Shown here piece after piece: positions 21,562 through 32,484 of a stretch of 64,000 nt of DNA (position 1 is the first letter of the stretch; the number at the start of each line of letters is the position of its first letter). The DNA comes from Tetracentron sinense. Lineage: Eukaryota; Streptophyta; Magnoliopsida; Trochodendrales; Trochodendraceae. Both the position numbers and the translations under genes were made by a program. The notes under the pieces are model-generated. The model searched no databases, had not been told where the DNA came from, and saw only the letters and a program-made list of their open reading frames with translations. Where the stretch lies: positions 21,707,250 to 21,771,249 of the forward strand of contig CM026570.1 in NCBI GenBank assembly GCA_015143295.1, given 5' to 3'.

Positions 21562-22168
21562 CATCATTAGGTCCAAACAGATCCAAATGTAGTAATTCTA
21601 GAGGTCTAGAAGTGGATATTACTAGTTTCTTTTTAAAAGAGGATTTGATTTGTTTACCTAGTTGACAGGCATCACATACTTTATCTTTTAAAAACTTTGT
21701 TTTTGGAAGGCCTTTAACTAGGTCTTTTCTTGATAATTTTGAAAGTAAATCCATACTTGCATGACCAAGTCTTCTATGTCATAACCAACTAGTTTTATTA
21801 ATGGCTGAAAAACACATAAGGTTTTGGAAAATAAGTTCATTAAAATCAATTGTGTACACATTATCATGTCTATGAGCTATGAATAAGGTAGTAATGTTAT
21901 CTTTATCCTTAATAATGCAAACGTTTGATTTAAAGAAAACATTTAAACCTTTATCGCACAATTGACTAATATTGATTAAGTTATGTTTAAGACCTTCAAC
22001 AAGTAGATCATTTTCAATAAAGGTAGTGGAGTTCTTACCAACATTACCTATGCCGATGATTTTGCCTTTTGCGTTGTCCCCAAAGGTCACATGTCCTCCA
22101 TCCTTTAGAGAGATTGTGATGAATAGTTTTCTGTTTCCCGACATGTGCCTTGAACATCCACTATCCAA
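21562..22168 (-). pseudogene. Sirevirus pol, protease and proximal integrase
   Basis: The segment 22168-21779 begins MDSGCSRHMSGNRKLF, the copia aspartic protease motif with the D-S-G variant, followed by VTFGDNAKGKIIGIGNVG. The next segment (21754 leftward) holds the GAG pre-integrase pattern (RKDLVKGLPK, VCDACQLGKQ, RPLELLHLDLFGP), so it includes the zinc-binding C-x2-C and the first catalytic Asp of integrase. One stop and frame change separate the two near 21770. Translation is cut at 21562 by the solo LTR and resumes at 19192. Confidence 0.88.
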
Positions 22169-22254
22169 GAACTATCTTGTCTTGGAGGAGTTAGATTTCA
22201 AACAAACCTACAAAACAAAATTTAAGTAACTCCAACATATAATCCTCCCGAAAC

Positions 22255-23860
22255 CTACACAGGTTTGGATGGAACCCAAACTGATTTTTGAATTTTTTTG
22301 GGAGGGTGAGTTCCTTTTGGTACCCAAACCATATGTGGTCCTTTGTGGGTAGTTTTAGGAGTGTATGATCCTTTTGGAACCCACATATTTTTAATTACTT
22401 TCTTTCCATTAAAGGTGATAAAAGCATTAGAAGGAGCATTCAAAACATTTTTGGATTTTGAAAAGAAATTTTGGTATTCCTTTTGTTTAGATAAGGGGTT
22501 ATATCCAAGACCGGCTTTTCCAAAGACACATCTTTGTTGGCCCAAAAGTCTTTCAAGATTCTTTTCCCCCGTTGATAAGGTGTGAGCTATTTTAGTTAAG
22601 TTGATGACTTTGGTTTTTAGCTCTTCACACTCACAAGTTGGTCCTTGGAGTGACTTTTGAAATTTTTTATTCAAAACATTGTTTTCTTTTTCAAGTATGA
22701 TTTTCTCATTGAGTAAATCATTTTTCTCTTTTAGTAAAAAATCATTTGAGTTTGAAAGAGAGATGTTGTCCTTTTTAAGTTGTTTGTTTTTTGATCCTAA
22801 TTTAAGAAATTCTACATAGAGTTCATCAAATGCCTCTCTAATTTCTTCATACGATAGAGATTCACTAGGTGAAGAATTTATCTCCTCATTATCAAGAGCC
22901 ATGAGACAAAGGTTGGCAACTTCTTCCTCACTCGAGTTGTCATCCGAACCACTTCCTTCGGAGTCATCCCAAGTGGCTTTCATTGCCTTTTTCTTGAATC
23001 TTTGGCCTTTTTTCAGTTGAGGACACTCAATCTTGATGTGTCCTTGCTTCTTACACTCATAGCAAATGATTTGCTCCTTTTTGCTTGATTCTCCTTTGGT
23101 TACCTCCTTGGAGAATTCTCTCTTGAAAGGCCTTCTCTTGAAGTTCTTCTTGTGCTTCAAGAATTTTTTGAACTTTCTCGCCATTAAAGCGATATCATCA
23201 TCTTCATCACTTTCTTCTTCCTCACTTTCTTGAGTAGTCTTCAATGCAAGTCCCCTTTTTTGCGTTTAGTTCATCTTCTTGATCTTTCATTATGACTTCG
23301 TGAGTCATGAGAGATCCAAGAAGCTCGTCCATTTGAAGCTTGGTCAAATCATTTGCTTCTTGAATGGTGTTGACTTTGGGACCCCAACTTTTTGGAAGTG
23401 AGTGAAGGATTTTTCTAACATTTTCTGCATTTGAGTATACCTTACCCAGATATTTCAGTTCATTCAAGATATTTGTAAAGCGAGTAAACATATCTCCAAT
23501 GGATTCTTCCTTTTCCATTTTAAAGAGTTTATACTTATGAACTAACATGCTTATTTTTTCTTCTTTAACTTGGTTTGTACCTTCATATGTGACTTGAAGT
23601 TTGTCCCATATTTCCTTGGCTGAGTCACATCCAGAGATTCTATTGAACTCTTGTGGACTTAAGGCACAGTACAAATTGTTAATAGCCTTAGCATTTGTTT
23701 GAATAAGTTTGATGTCTGCTTCATTCCATTCATCTTTAGTTTTGGGGATTCTAATACCATCAACTACTTTATGAGGTAGATGAGGCCCTTTGACAATGAC
23801 TTTCCAACAGTCATAGTCAAGAACTTGTAAATAGACCATCATTCTAGTTTTCCAATAATT
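22255..23860 (-). pseudogene. Sirevirus gag
   Basis: Upstream part 23860-23222 has the UBN2-type gag wording (WKVIVKGP, NNLYCALSPQEFNRI, EIWDKLQVTYEGT, MFTRFTNILNELK, ILHSLPKSW). The downstream part 23244-22255 has acidic and basic stretches, a zinc knuckle CYECKKQGHIKIEC (C-x2-C-x4-H-x4-C), a coiled coil and tandem VWVPKG-type repeats typical of Sirevirus gag. One extra base in the A6G4 run near 23250 shifts the frame between them. The N-terminus is missing: the frame can be read back only to NYWKTRM before the filler junction at about 23860, so a start codon is not available. Confidence 0.9.
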
Positions 23861-23895
23861 ACTCTAAGTGATTATTAGTGATATTACTCTAAGTG
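23861..23895. other. Deletion junction with templated filler between 5' LTR and gag
   Basis: Where the LTR end, primer site and gag start should be, there are only about 35 bases. They repeat CACTTAGAGTAAT and TAATATCACT, both copied from the neighbouring LTR interior (23930-23950). This looks like filler DNA at a repaired double-strand break. Confidence 0.7.
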
Positions 23896-24717
23896 AGGGG
23901 GTGAATAGGGTTTATGGAAAATTTAAAAATTACTCTAAGTGATATTAGCGGAAATTAAAAAATTATCACAATAACTACCAAATAAAATCAGAGATGAAAA
24001 GAAAATGGAGGAATAGAGATACCAGACACTAGATATGTTATCGGGGTTCAGCAACTTGCCTACATCCCCACCTTTCAGCTTTCCTTCTTCAAGGATTTCC
24101 ACACGATTTACTAATCGTACTCTTCTTTTCGGCAGAGAGCAAGCCTTACACTCCTTTCACAGGGTCAGGAAGAACCTTTCACTATTCTTTTACAGGCTAA
24201 GAACTAACCTCTTCAAGAGAGACTCTCTCTCGGATACAAGAAGACTTTTCCTTAACAGAGTGCAAGAATCCTTGATTCTTGGCTTTCAAGAACAATAGAG
24301 ATTTGTGGATTTTTCAATCCAAATTGGAAGCTCCTAGACTGAGCTATATAAGAGTTGAATACAAGGCTCAAGATCTCTCAAGATAGAATGGAATTGATTG
24401 CTCAAAAGAAAAGAGATTTCGATTCTAAATATTTTGTGAAAAACATAGTATTGATTGCTAGGAATTTATGAGTGATAAAGACTTAGTGAAATAGTGTTAG
24501 ATCAGTGTTTAAATCATCATAAATTTGCTCTATTTATAGTTAGGCAATCAATATAGCCGTTGGGAGTAGCATTGAATGAGAAATATCCGTTAAAAAATAG
24601 CCATGATAGGTTTTTCCCGTAGGCACTCGTCGACGAGTACGAGAGAGTTAGGCCTGATTCGTCGCCGAGTGGAGACAGAAGCAATTGCTTCAGTTTTCTG
24701 TCACCCACTCGTCGACG
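23896..24717 (-). repeat. 5' LTR of the Sirevirus-type element, truncated
   Basis: This matches the 3' LTR (12475-13290) almost base for base over long stretches, including an antisense chance frame shared by both copies. It lacks the outer ~530 bases, cut at a GTCGAC palindrome by the next LTR, and also the final bases at its gag-proximal end. Confidence 0.85.
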
Positions 24718-27017
24718 TGTCGCTCCCCAAAATACTCCCTACGAGTCAGAATACTTTGGCGACGTGACCTGTACTTAAACTAACCTGCAGAGAGTATACA
24801 AGGCATGCAAAATAGAGAACTAAAATTTTCTTTAATAACTTAACTATATTTCAAGTGCAATTGATTAAAATAATTGAATAAAATTAACAACATGAACATG
24901 AACTCCTTAACTTGAGTCTCAACCCAAATGAGACAAACCTCCCCAGACATAAGAACCCAAAATACATGTCTCTCTCTCACTCATCCCAACCATTGGCCAC
25001 ATGCCAAGGCTTCTAATATTTGGGTGACAATCAGAGTGGTCTCCTGCTCTACATGAGCCGCCTATATCCGAGGAGACACGGAGTCCATATATCGCATGAT
25101 GTACCTGCTGACATGAAAGTACAGCTGAGCATGGAATACTCAGCGAGTACAAGCTACTAGCTAACAATAATAATAACAATAAAATAATATGCATAATACA
25201 GTTCACCATTACATTACAAAAATCAGAGTGCGGTAGCAATAACAATTAACAAATATAATCTTAATCATCATCTTTAAACTCATGCCTAGGGTTCCTTACA
25301 TGTCTTATGAGGTTATTCTTGTTGGCTAGTACTCGAACTATGAAATGGACGGACATACTAGGTTCTTATCTCATGAATATCATGCGTGTTTTCTTGTCTA
25401 CTTGCTTGTGGACTTTCTTGTTTACCTGGGAATAGATGATAATGCCCGTACTTGGTCTTAGTACATTATCACGCTTCCATTATTTCTTGATTCTTGCTTT
25501 GAGACAGATACTAGTACCCGTACCTGGTCTTAGTATACTAGTATCATCTCATACTCGTTGGAAACAGGTGTTAATGCCCGTACCTGGTTTTAGTACATTA
25601 ACACTCTTTCATGCTTGCCTTGGAAACATATGCTAATGCCCGTACCTGGTCTTAGTACACTAACATACTTTCATATTATTCTTTTCTTGGAAACAGATAC
25701 TAGTGCCCGTACTTGGTCTTAGTACAGTAGTATCCTTTCATGCTTGTTATTTTACTTGGAGGCAGATGCTAGTACCCGTACCTGGTCTTAGTATACCAGC
25801 ATCCTCTCATACTTGTTTGGGAACAGATGTTAGTTCCCGTACCTGGTCTTAGTACACTAACACCCTTCCATGCTTCATGATTCTTGCTTGTCATGTTTTC
25901 TTGTGAGCCAGGTATGACCTATCCTAAGGATATGCCCTACCCTTGACATTCATGTTCGTTTAACTTGTGAGCCAGAGGCTAGCACCCGCACATCCCTGGG
26001 CTACCAACCTCCTTGACATATGCTTATTTCTTGTTTTATTTATCATGTACTAATACTCGTGAAAGAAACCCAATTCATGCAAGCATGCGTGCATGTGTGT
26101 AGCAATTGTAGTAAGCATGATGACATACTTGAGTAGGATGATCACATGAGCGTAGCATTTCAATTCTTAATATGAGCATATGGAAATATAAATGACATGT
26201 AGTGCATTTGATCAAGGTAGACATTTAGAAAGAATAACTCAATGCATGCTTTCATAATTCAAGTTCACTCATTCAAATCGTCATTTAAACATTTTCTCAA
26301 ACACTTGGTAAACATCACAATTATAGCCTTTTGATTTAAGTTGCTTAGTGTATGTTTTTCATCCACCATAGAGATATGTTCATTATGTTTGAAAATGCCC
26401 TTCCACCATTATCCATCACACTACATACATCACCCCACACGGCATCCATTCGCCACAACCCACCATCCATTCTCACACCTTTAGCCATTTATCTTATTTA
26501 TTATATGGATTACATCATAACTCAATAAAAGGGACAAAAAACATATAAACTCATCATATTTGAGGAAGAAATCAAGGTTATTACTAATGAAGTTAGTAGG
26601 GTGTACTAACCTTGAAATCAAGGTTTGACCTTGAAGAAACCTTGAAAATAGAACCCCAAATGGTAGGGAAGAACCCTTGCTTGAAGAAGGCTTGATTTGG
26701 GGAAGAAAGCCCTTGCAAAATGCCGTAGGATCGCTTCCCTAGCTCGGAGGAGGAATCCCACACAAGCTTGAGGTTAGATTCTCGAAATCCAAGCTTTTAG
26801 GGATGATCTTGGGTAGCCCAACCCGTGATTCCTTCTCAAGAGGAAAAACCTAGGTTAGGAATCCCTTCTCCTCTCTCTCTATCTCTCAAAACCCTCTAAA
26901 TATGGTAAATGAAGCCCTAAAGGCTCGGGCAAGCCTTTATGGGTAAGGGCTTAGCGCCCAAAAGATGAAAAAGCCCTTACTGAAAAAACTGCAAAACGCG
27001 ATAGACAGAGCAATTGG
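24718..27017 (-). mobile_element. Truncated Tekay-type LTR
   Basis: On the minus strand the end reads ...GGGGAGCGACA. Its mirror wording matches the LTR ends of the complete element at 31738. It contains the shared block GTACCTGCTGACATG...AGCATGGAATACTCAGC (25101-25145) and the GAGCCAGAGGCTAGCACCCG unit (about 25970). Near the right end it has the TTTTGGGCG and AGTAAGGG wording of the leader. The first ~400 bases of the LTR (conserved start and most of the palindrome array) are missing; a degenerate palindrome remnant (ACCAATTGCTCTGT on the minus strand) marks the break at about 27017. No partner LTR or internal region adjoins it. Confidence 0.8.
25430..25875. repeat. ~62-bp minisatellite in the truncated Tekay LTR
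   Basis: Seven units with the core ATGCCCGTACCTGGTCTTAG recur at about 60-70 base spacing, each with an imperfect inverted flank (ATACTAG...CTAGTAT). They occupy the same LTR position as unrelated repeats in the other Tekay copies. Confidence 0.85.
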
Positions 27018-27026
27018 TGGTTATGA

Positions 27027-27335
27027 CTTCATCCGCAGTGGACGGATCAAGGGACGAATGCCAAGCTAATTGAAGATGTGTGGAGGACGGGGGAGAGAGT
27101 GAGGGTGATGGTGAAAGAAGAAAAAGGGATAGTAGAAAGCGATGAGATTAAGAGGTGCTTGGAAAAAGTGATGGGAGGAGAGAGAGGAGAAGAAATGAGA
27201 AGGAACGCCAAGAAATGGAAAGATCTGGCAATTGAGGCTGTAAAGGATGGCAGCTCTTCTAATAAGAATCTCCAAAAGTTTGTGGATGAGATAGAATTGA
27301 AGACACGTGCTTTAAACGAATACTCTATCCACTAA
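27027..27335 (+). pseudogene. 3' end of a UDP-glucosyltransferase gene (UGT74-like), truncated
   Basis: From [20 protein letters not shown] onward the frame is open to a TAA at 27333-27335. It reads the end of the PSPG donor-binding box (P-Q-W-T-D-Q, where the terminal D-Q contacts the sugar) and the C-terminal helices ([36 protein letters not shown]-like). These enzymes move glucose from UDP-glucose to small acceptors such as phenolic or hormone acids, in the cytosol. The wording is closest to the UGT74 group. Only about 100 of ~460 residues remain. The upstream part is replaced by the LTR fragment, with a stop at 27024. The frame itself has no stop, so loss may be fairly recent. The downstream 3' UTR-like sequence extends to about 27650. 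Confidence 0.85.
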
Positions 27336-27759
27336 AAACGAGGATGAGTTTTAAAAGTGTGGGACTTCAAGCTAGACTCATATTTCTTTGGCTTATGTTT
27401 TGGGCCTTAAACAGTTTTGTCTTTTTTTGGGCTTAGTCTACTTTACCTTTAATTGTGATTGGTAGTTTATTTTTAATGTTTTGATATGCAAGTATAATTT
27501 CTTTATTTCTTTATACTTGCATGTCGTATGTGATTGTGTAGTCTTTGAGAAGACAATTGAAATTTAATTCGATTAATTCAAAATTCTTGGGAAATTAGAA
27601 CATATCATCTTCTTCCTTGATAAGTTTTATCAATGAAAGTTGAAGAGATTTTGACCATATGACACCATAGCGTCCTTTTTTTTTTAATGTGTTTTGACGA
27701 TCAACAGTACACACTCTTAATTCGATCCCAACAAAGTTGTATCAAAGCTTTGTTCAAGG
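27336..27759. other. Probable 3' flank of the glucosyltransferase fragment
   Basis: T-rich sequence without frames or repeats, plausibly former 3' UTR and flank. A degenerate primer-site-like TTGTATCAAAGC near 27737 may mark the start of the following copia remnant. Confidence 0.4.
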
Positions 27760-28780
27760 ACAAGTGAAGAACCATGGCTTCCAATATAATATGTTGCAAC
27801 CCTATCTTCCCTGTTTCAATGAAAAAGAATTATAATCAATGAAGCATCCAAATGAATGTTGTGAATGGTTCGCAAGATCTTCAGGATATTGTTAAGACTA
27901 GATTTGTAGAGCCATAGGACCCATCTACTCTCACTCAACAAAAACTTGATGAGTTGGAAGAAAATCACAAGAATGATAAGAAAGTGTTGTTTTTCATTTA
28001 TCATGTTGTGGGTGAAGTCATCTTTTAAAGTATCTCATTGGTGAATTCGGAAAAACAAGCATAAGACGTACTTTTTGCATCATATAAAGGAGATGACAAA
28101 GTGAAGATAGTGAGTTACAAACCTTTAAAGGTGAGTTTGATACACTTAAAATGAAGGAATCTAAACATTTTGAAGATTACTTTATTCGGGTAATTTCTAT
28201 TGTTAATCAAATAAGATTGAATGATGAAAATATAGAAGATCAACGAATTGCTAAAAAAAATCTATGAAGCTTGACTAGAGAATTTGAATCCATTGTTGTT
28301 GCAATAGAATAATCTGAAGATTTGTCTACATTTTCTGCGGAAAGTTTGTTGGGTTTACTTCAATCTCATTAACTTCGCATGAAGCAATACAATTCATCCC
28401 CAATGCCTTTTAAACTCAACTCTTTTTTAGGAAAGGTTCTAGAGAGAGAAGACGAAAAGGTTCTTATTGTGAAAGATAAAGAAGCAATGAAGGAAGAACT
28501 CAAGAGCATGAGAAGGATGAAAGTGACTCTTCTTCATCTCTGAGAGGAAGAGAGAGAGGATGGTCTAATTTATCACAAGTCAATAATTGCTACCATTGTC
28601 AAAAGCTTGGCCACATTGCTAAATATTGTAGAAAAAGATTGGTGGAAAGAAAAGAATTAATGAAAGAAATTTCATGCATGAGAGAACAAAATAAAGAAGA
28701 AGACACTTTTTCTTGCTTATAATGTACAATAAGTTGCTTATGATGAGGTTTGGTATATTGATAGTTGCTATTGTATTGCT
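27760..28780 (+). pseudogene. Ty1/copia gag remnant
   Basis: In shifting frames the translation shows SQDLQDIVKTRFVEP, KNDKKVLFFIYHVVGE, ASYKGDDKVK and then a zinc knuckle NCYHCQKLGHIAKYC (C-x2-C-x4-H-x4-C, about 28587-28631). EVWYIDSC near 28749 corresponds to the protease active-site segment with D-S-G changed to D-S-C. This is the gag-to-protease order of a copia element distinct from the Sirevirus at 12432-24717. Multiple stops and frame changes show long decay. Everything downstream of the protease start is missing. Confidence 0.75.
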
Positions 28781-29202
28781 GATTACCCATGTTTTGCTCC
28801 GATGATGTACTTAACTGCATATATATATATCTATAAAAAAAATTATTTTGTTCTCCTAAAGTTTGAAGATAAACATTAGTATAATTATTTTGTTCCATAA
28901 TTCTCCTAATGTCAATTGGAGTAGGGATTTCTTCAATATCTGTTTTTTCCTTAAGGGGTGAACATGTAATTTGTTTATTATTTCTAACTGGATATTTGAA
29001 ATTATTAAAAGGATTATGGACTGATTGTGTAGTACGATTATTATCTTTTGCGAGTTTTCTATGCACTAACTTCCTGCTAGGTTTGTTTTGGACGAACTTT
29101 GGGGTGGTTTGTTTATGATTTCTTTCTATTTTTTCCCACCCTCCTTGACTTTTATTTCAATTTGTTTGCCCTTCACCTAACATGTACTATTGTTCTTACC
29201 CT
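28599..29202 (-). CDS. Unidentified open frame, Asn/Gln-rich, interrupted by the Ogre element
   Basis: An open minus-strand frame runs from the Ogre LTR boundary (29202) leftward to 28599, readable without a stop from about 29120. It is polar, with stretches such as EEIPTPIDIRRIMEQNNYTN and LQTLGEQNN; an I-x-R-I-M-x-Q-N-N-Y-T-N motif stands out. The part left of about 28780 overlaps the copia gag remnant and is probably chance read-through. I do not recognise the family; polyprotein segments of endogenous pararetroviruses or retroelements are possible. No start codon is convincing (the only early candidate is GTG), so this is a fragment. Confidence 0.3.
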
Positions 29203-30284
29203 TGTGAGCACGGATTCCGGTTACCCACTTTTTTGGCATGATTATGTTTAGAGTCGCCACTTATTAATTCAAAAGGGATAAGTCCCGAGTAATGGATAAG
29301 GTATTGGTCTGCTTAGAATTCTAGGTAAGAGGTTCGGTTAAGCTAGGGGAAGGTGTTAGGCACCCCGGCACTTCCGTTTTACAACGGTTCCCTACTTAGT
29401 AGGTTTAAGTCAAGTTAATGTCAAAGATTAGTCAAATGCCTTGAGTTTTGTTTATACTAATCCAAAAACTGAAAAGATAAACTAGGGTCGAACCCGAGTT
29501 GGGTTGCCTACGTACTCACATTGGGGTGAGATCAGACCGAGCGTAGTTCTGGCACATGAGCCTGTGCCCAAGCTAAGGGAGAGTATTGTGTGTGCACCAA
29601 GGGTGGCTTAGTGTCTAGCTGGGAGGCTAGGGTTTGTTGACCGGGTTAATTAAGTGCATGGTTATGTTTGATTGGGCCTGGTAGGCCAATGGATAGTCCG
29701 GTAGACTAGGGTTTCGGCCCGGTAGGCTAAGAGTTAAGCCAAGAGACTAAGGTTTGGCTCGGTAGGCCAAAGGTAAGCCCGGTAGGCTAGGGTCTAGTCC
29801 AGTAGACTATGGATTGGGCCTGGTAGGCCGAGATTAGGCCCGGTAGGCCATACTTAGACCCGGAGGTCAAGAGTAAGCCTTGGTAGGCTTAGGATTTTTG
29901 GGCTTTATGGGCCTAAATCGAGTTCAGGCCCTATGGGCCATAGGTATTAGGGTTTAAGCCCTAAGGGCTCTAGAGCTACGGTCACCTAGGACTAGGGTTT
30001 CGACACGGGTTTTGCACTAGGGTTTAACTAAGGTTAAACTAGGGTTGAGTCCTAGGGTTTAACTAGGGTTGAGTCCTGGGGTTTAGTTAGGGTTGAGTCC
30101 TAGGGCTTAACTAGGGTTTGCCTAGGGTTTAGATTTGGTACCAGGGTTTTCTAGGGTTTGACTCAGGGTGAGGCCTAAGACTAACTAGAGGTTTACCTAG
30201 GGTTTAGGGGATTTGGTAGGGGATTACCATGGTTAAAAGACCTTAACCATAGTTAGACAGGGGTGTAAAAATTGGGTGCTTACA
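29203..30284 (-). repeat. 3' LTR of the Ogre-type element
   Basis: The LTR is 1082 bp with TG...CA ends. It contains two internal arrays: about ten ~22-bp units around CCGGTAGGCTAAGG (29685-29890) and AACTAGGGTTGAGTCCTAGG units (about 29985-30190). The 5' LTR at 55575 is only 708 bp because most of both arrays is absent there. Confidence 0.88.
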
Positions 30285-30300
30285 GCTGCCCCTCTTTGTC
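30285..30300 (-). other. Polypurine tract of the Ogre-type element
   Basis: On the minus strand ACAAAGAGGGGCAGC directly precedes the LTR start TGTAAGCACC. Confidence 0.75.
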
Positions 30301-31732
30301 AGAGAGTGCCAAGATTGGCAACTATATGACAAAGACTGAAATCATCCGATTTTTACACCAAGATTGGATTTGGAGAAATGCAGCAAGGTGTGTGCTGTGC
30401 AATTGGTGAGTGCTTGTGAAGTGATCTAGACTACTGTTAGAGGATAGCGAGTAGCTGGGGAAGAAAAAGGATGCAGAGATGGCGTGGCCCAGGGGTGCTT
30501 AGCCGGAAGAGGGTGCCATTTGGCAACGGCAAACTGGATTGATTGAAATGGTGTTTCTCGAAGGATATTAGCTGAATCGGTCAGAAGACACGCGGGGTGT
30601 CGGGAACACATGGGTGTTAGAAAGGGGGATACTTGGAGTGTCAGGGGGCACACAGGGTGTCAGAACACACGGGAGGTTAAAGGGCACACGGGGTGTCACA
30701 CGGGGGACATGCAGGAGGTAATGTTGTTTTGTGGTGAGGCTGCCACAGAGCACACAGGATATCTGGGGACACATGGGGTGTGACAAAAGGGGGACATGCG
30801 GTGAGTGTCGGCATGTCGACAAGGTATGTTTTTTTCAATGGAGACTTGTATGTCGAGATCACACGGGGGTGTCTCTAGGGGTACATGTGGTGAGTGTCGG
30901 TATGTCAACAAGGTATGTTTTTGTCGATGGAAACTTGTATGTTGAGATCACACGGGGTGTCTAGGCATGATGCCAGATTGATATTAGAGTTGCCCAAGAG
31001 GGACTAGATTTTGATCATGTTAAATGATGCTATGATGTCATGTAGGAGTAAAGGCGAGGCTGCTTTCCCATGACTCTACAGCGATTTACAACTGGCGGAG
31101 ATACGCGACGTTGGCTTCCTCTACTTGCTTGTCGGGGCTGCTTGATGTAGGTTGGTACAAACGGACTTTGATACTAAGAGTTTGCTGTAGAAGGCTTTTT
31201 ATAAAGAGTTTTTATTGGACAAAAGAAATGCTTAGTTAGCTTTTAGATTTGCCAGTAAATCACCTAGATTAGGGCTTAATGGGGCTTATAAATTGTCTTT
31301 CACTCTCGGAGAGAGGAGTATGAATCAGAGCAGGACGCCTGATGGGGATAGACAAGCTTGCCTAAATGTTGCTGAGACCTTGGCTGAGAAGCTTTCTTAT
31401 GGTCTTGTAGGCTTCTGAACTCTTGCAGGGGACGAGTATTATTGTGAGCCATAGGGGCTTCCACTGGGGATCCGCTGGGGATTAAAGGTTATTTGCCCAT
31501 CAGTTGGGGGAGATGTTTTTCGAAATATTCTATACTGGGGAATGCTTGGAAAGTTAATTATCTACTGGGGATTTTCCTTGTTGAAACCTCTATTGGGGAT
31601 GCAGATCTGTTGCGAGATACTGACTGTTGGGGATGATTGAGAGAGTCCAGTAAACCTAATTGCTGTCGGGTGTTGTTGCTAAACTAAATTTTAGCTTTTT
31701 CTCCATTTTTTACCCTCGGAATGACCAAGTCA
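30301..31732 (-). other. 3' untranslated region of the Ogre-type element, distal part
   Basis: No coding frame. It holds an ACACGGGGTGTC-type short repeat cluster (about 30585-30960), with an 89-bp tandem duplication at about 30801-30965. A second cluster of CTGGGGA motifs lies at 31455-31640. Short Cys/Pro/His-rich frames on the minus strand across 30560-30910 are translations of the repeats, not genes. It is cut at 31732 by the Tekay element and resumes at 41799. Confidence 0.6.
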
Positions 31733-32484
31733 TGGGGTGTCGCGCCCCAAAATACCCCCTAGGAGTTAAGGGATACTTTGGTCATGACTATACTTAACTT
31801 GTCAAACCATCCTGAAGTAAACAAGGCTAATATAGTATAATACTAACAATGATCAGAGCGCGGAAGCTAAACATGTATGCGGAAGCGTAAACTAATTTTT
31901 TTCTTTTCTTTTAAAGTTCCAAAATAGTATTCCAAGTGAACACAAGTATATACAACACATGTCTAAGTCTAAGGTGGACAGGCCCACCTATCAAAATATC
32001 AAAATACACAAAACCCTCTCGTACTCTTCCCTCAACAGTAGTCGAGGTACGGCCACACGTCGAGGACTCGGTCCGCCTGAGACTGTAGTGGGATAGACGG
32101 CTCTCTCTCCTCTATGTATTCTTCCTCGACCCAAGGCTCCGGGTCGAGGTCTCCCTCAGTACCTGCCGACATGAACGTACAGCTGAGCATGGAATACTCA
32201 ACGAGTACAAGCTACTAGCTAACCATAGAAATAGTAAAAGCATAACAACAGTGAATACAATTCAAGGCAATATCAATTCAAAGCAATAGTAGCATCATGA
32301 GATAAACAGCATTGAATAGGAAACAATATCGTTATCTCGACATGCGTGCATGAATGCGAAAACTCCGATAAGACTCATGCTTGGAAAACCCGTCTCATGT
32401 CTCGGTATGGCTTGTCAAAATCATGCATGCGTGTCTTGTCTCATCTTGTATACTTGTGAGCCCTTTCTTGTGAACTTGTTCTTG

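Larger units (their letters stand above)
12432..24717 (-). mobile_element. Sirevirus-type Ty1/copia element, nearly full length, nested and decayed
   Basis: On the minus strand the order is LTR (truncated), gag, protease, integrase, reverse transcriptase, RNase H, an envelope-position ORF, polypurine tract and LTR. Protease-integrase-RT-RNase H order defines copia. The gag with UBN2-type and zinc-knuckle parts, plus a long extra ORF between RNase H and the 3' LTR, fits the Sirevirus (SIRE/Maximus) lineage. A solo Tekay-type LTR (19198-21556) splits the integrase. The 5' LTR is cut at 24717 by another LTR, and the primer site is deleted. Subtracting the nested LTR and its duplication leaves about 9.9 kb. 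Confidence 0.88.

Noticed and set aside
29985-30190. Telomere-like CTAGGGTT repeats
   Set aside because: The units are long and irregular (AACTAGGGTTGAGTCCTAGG) and sit inside an LTR; they are not the TTTAGGG plant telomere array.
30560-30911. Cys/His/Pro-rich minus-strand frames resembling small metal-binding proteins
   Set aside because: They are direct translations of the ACACGGGGTGTC repeat cluster in shifted frames.
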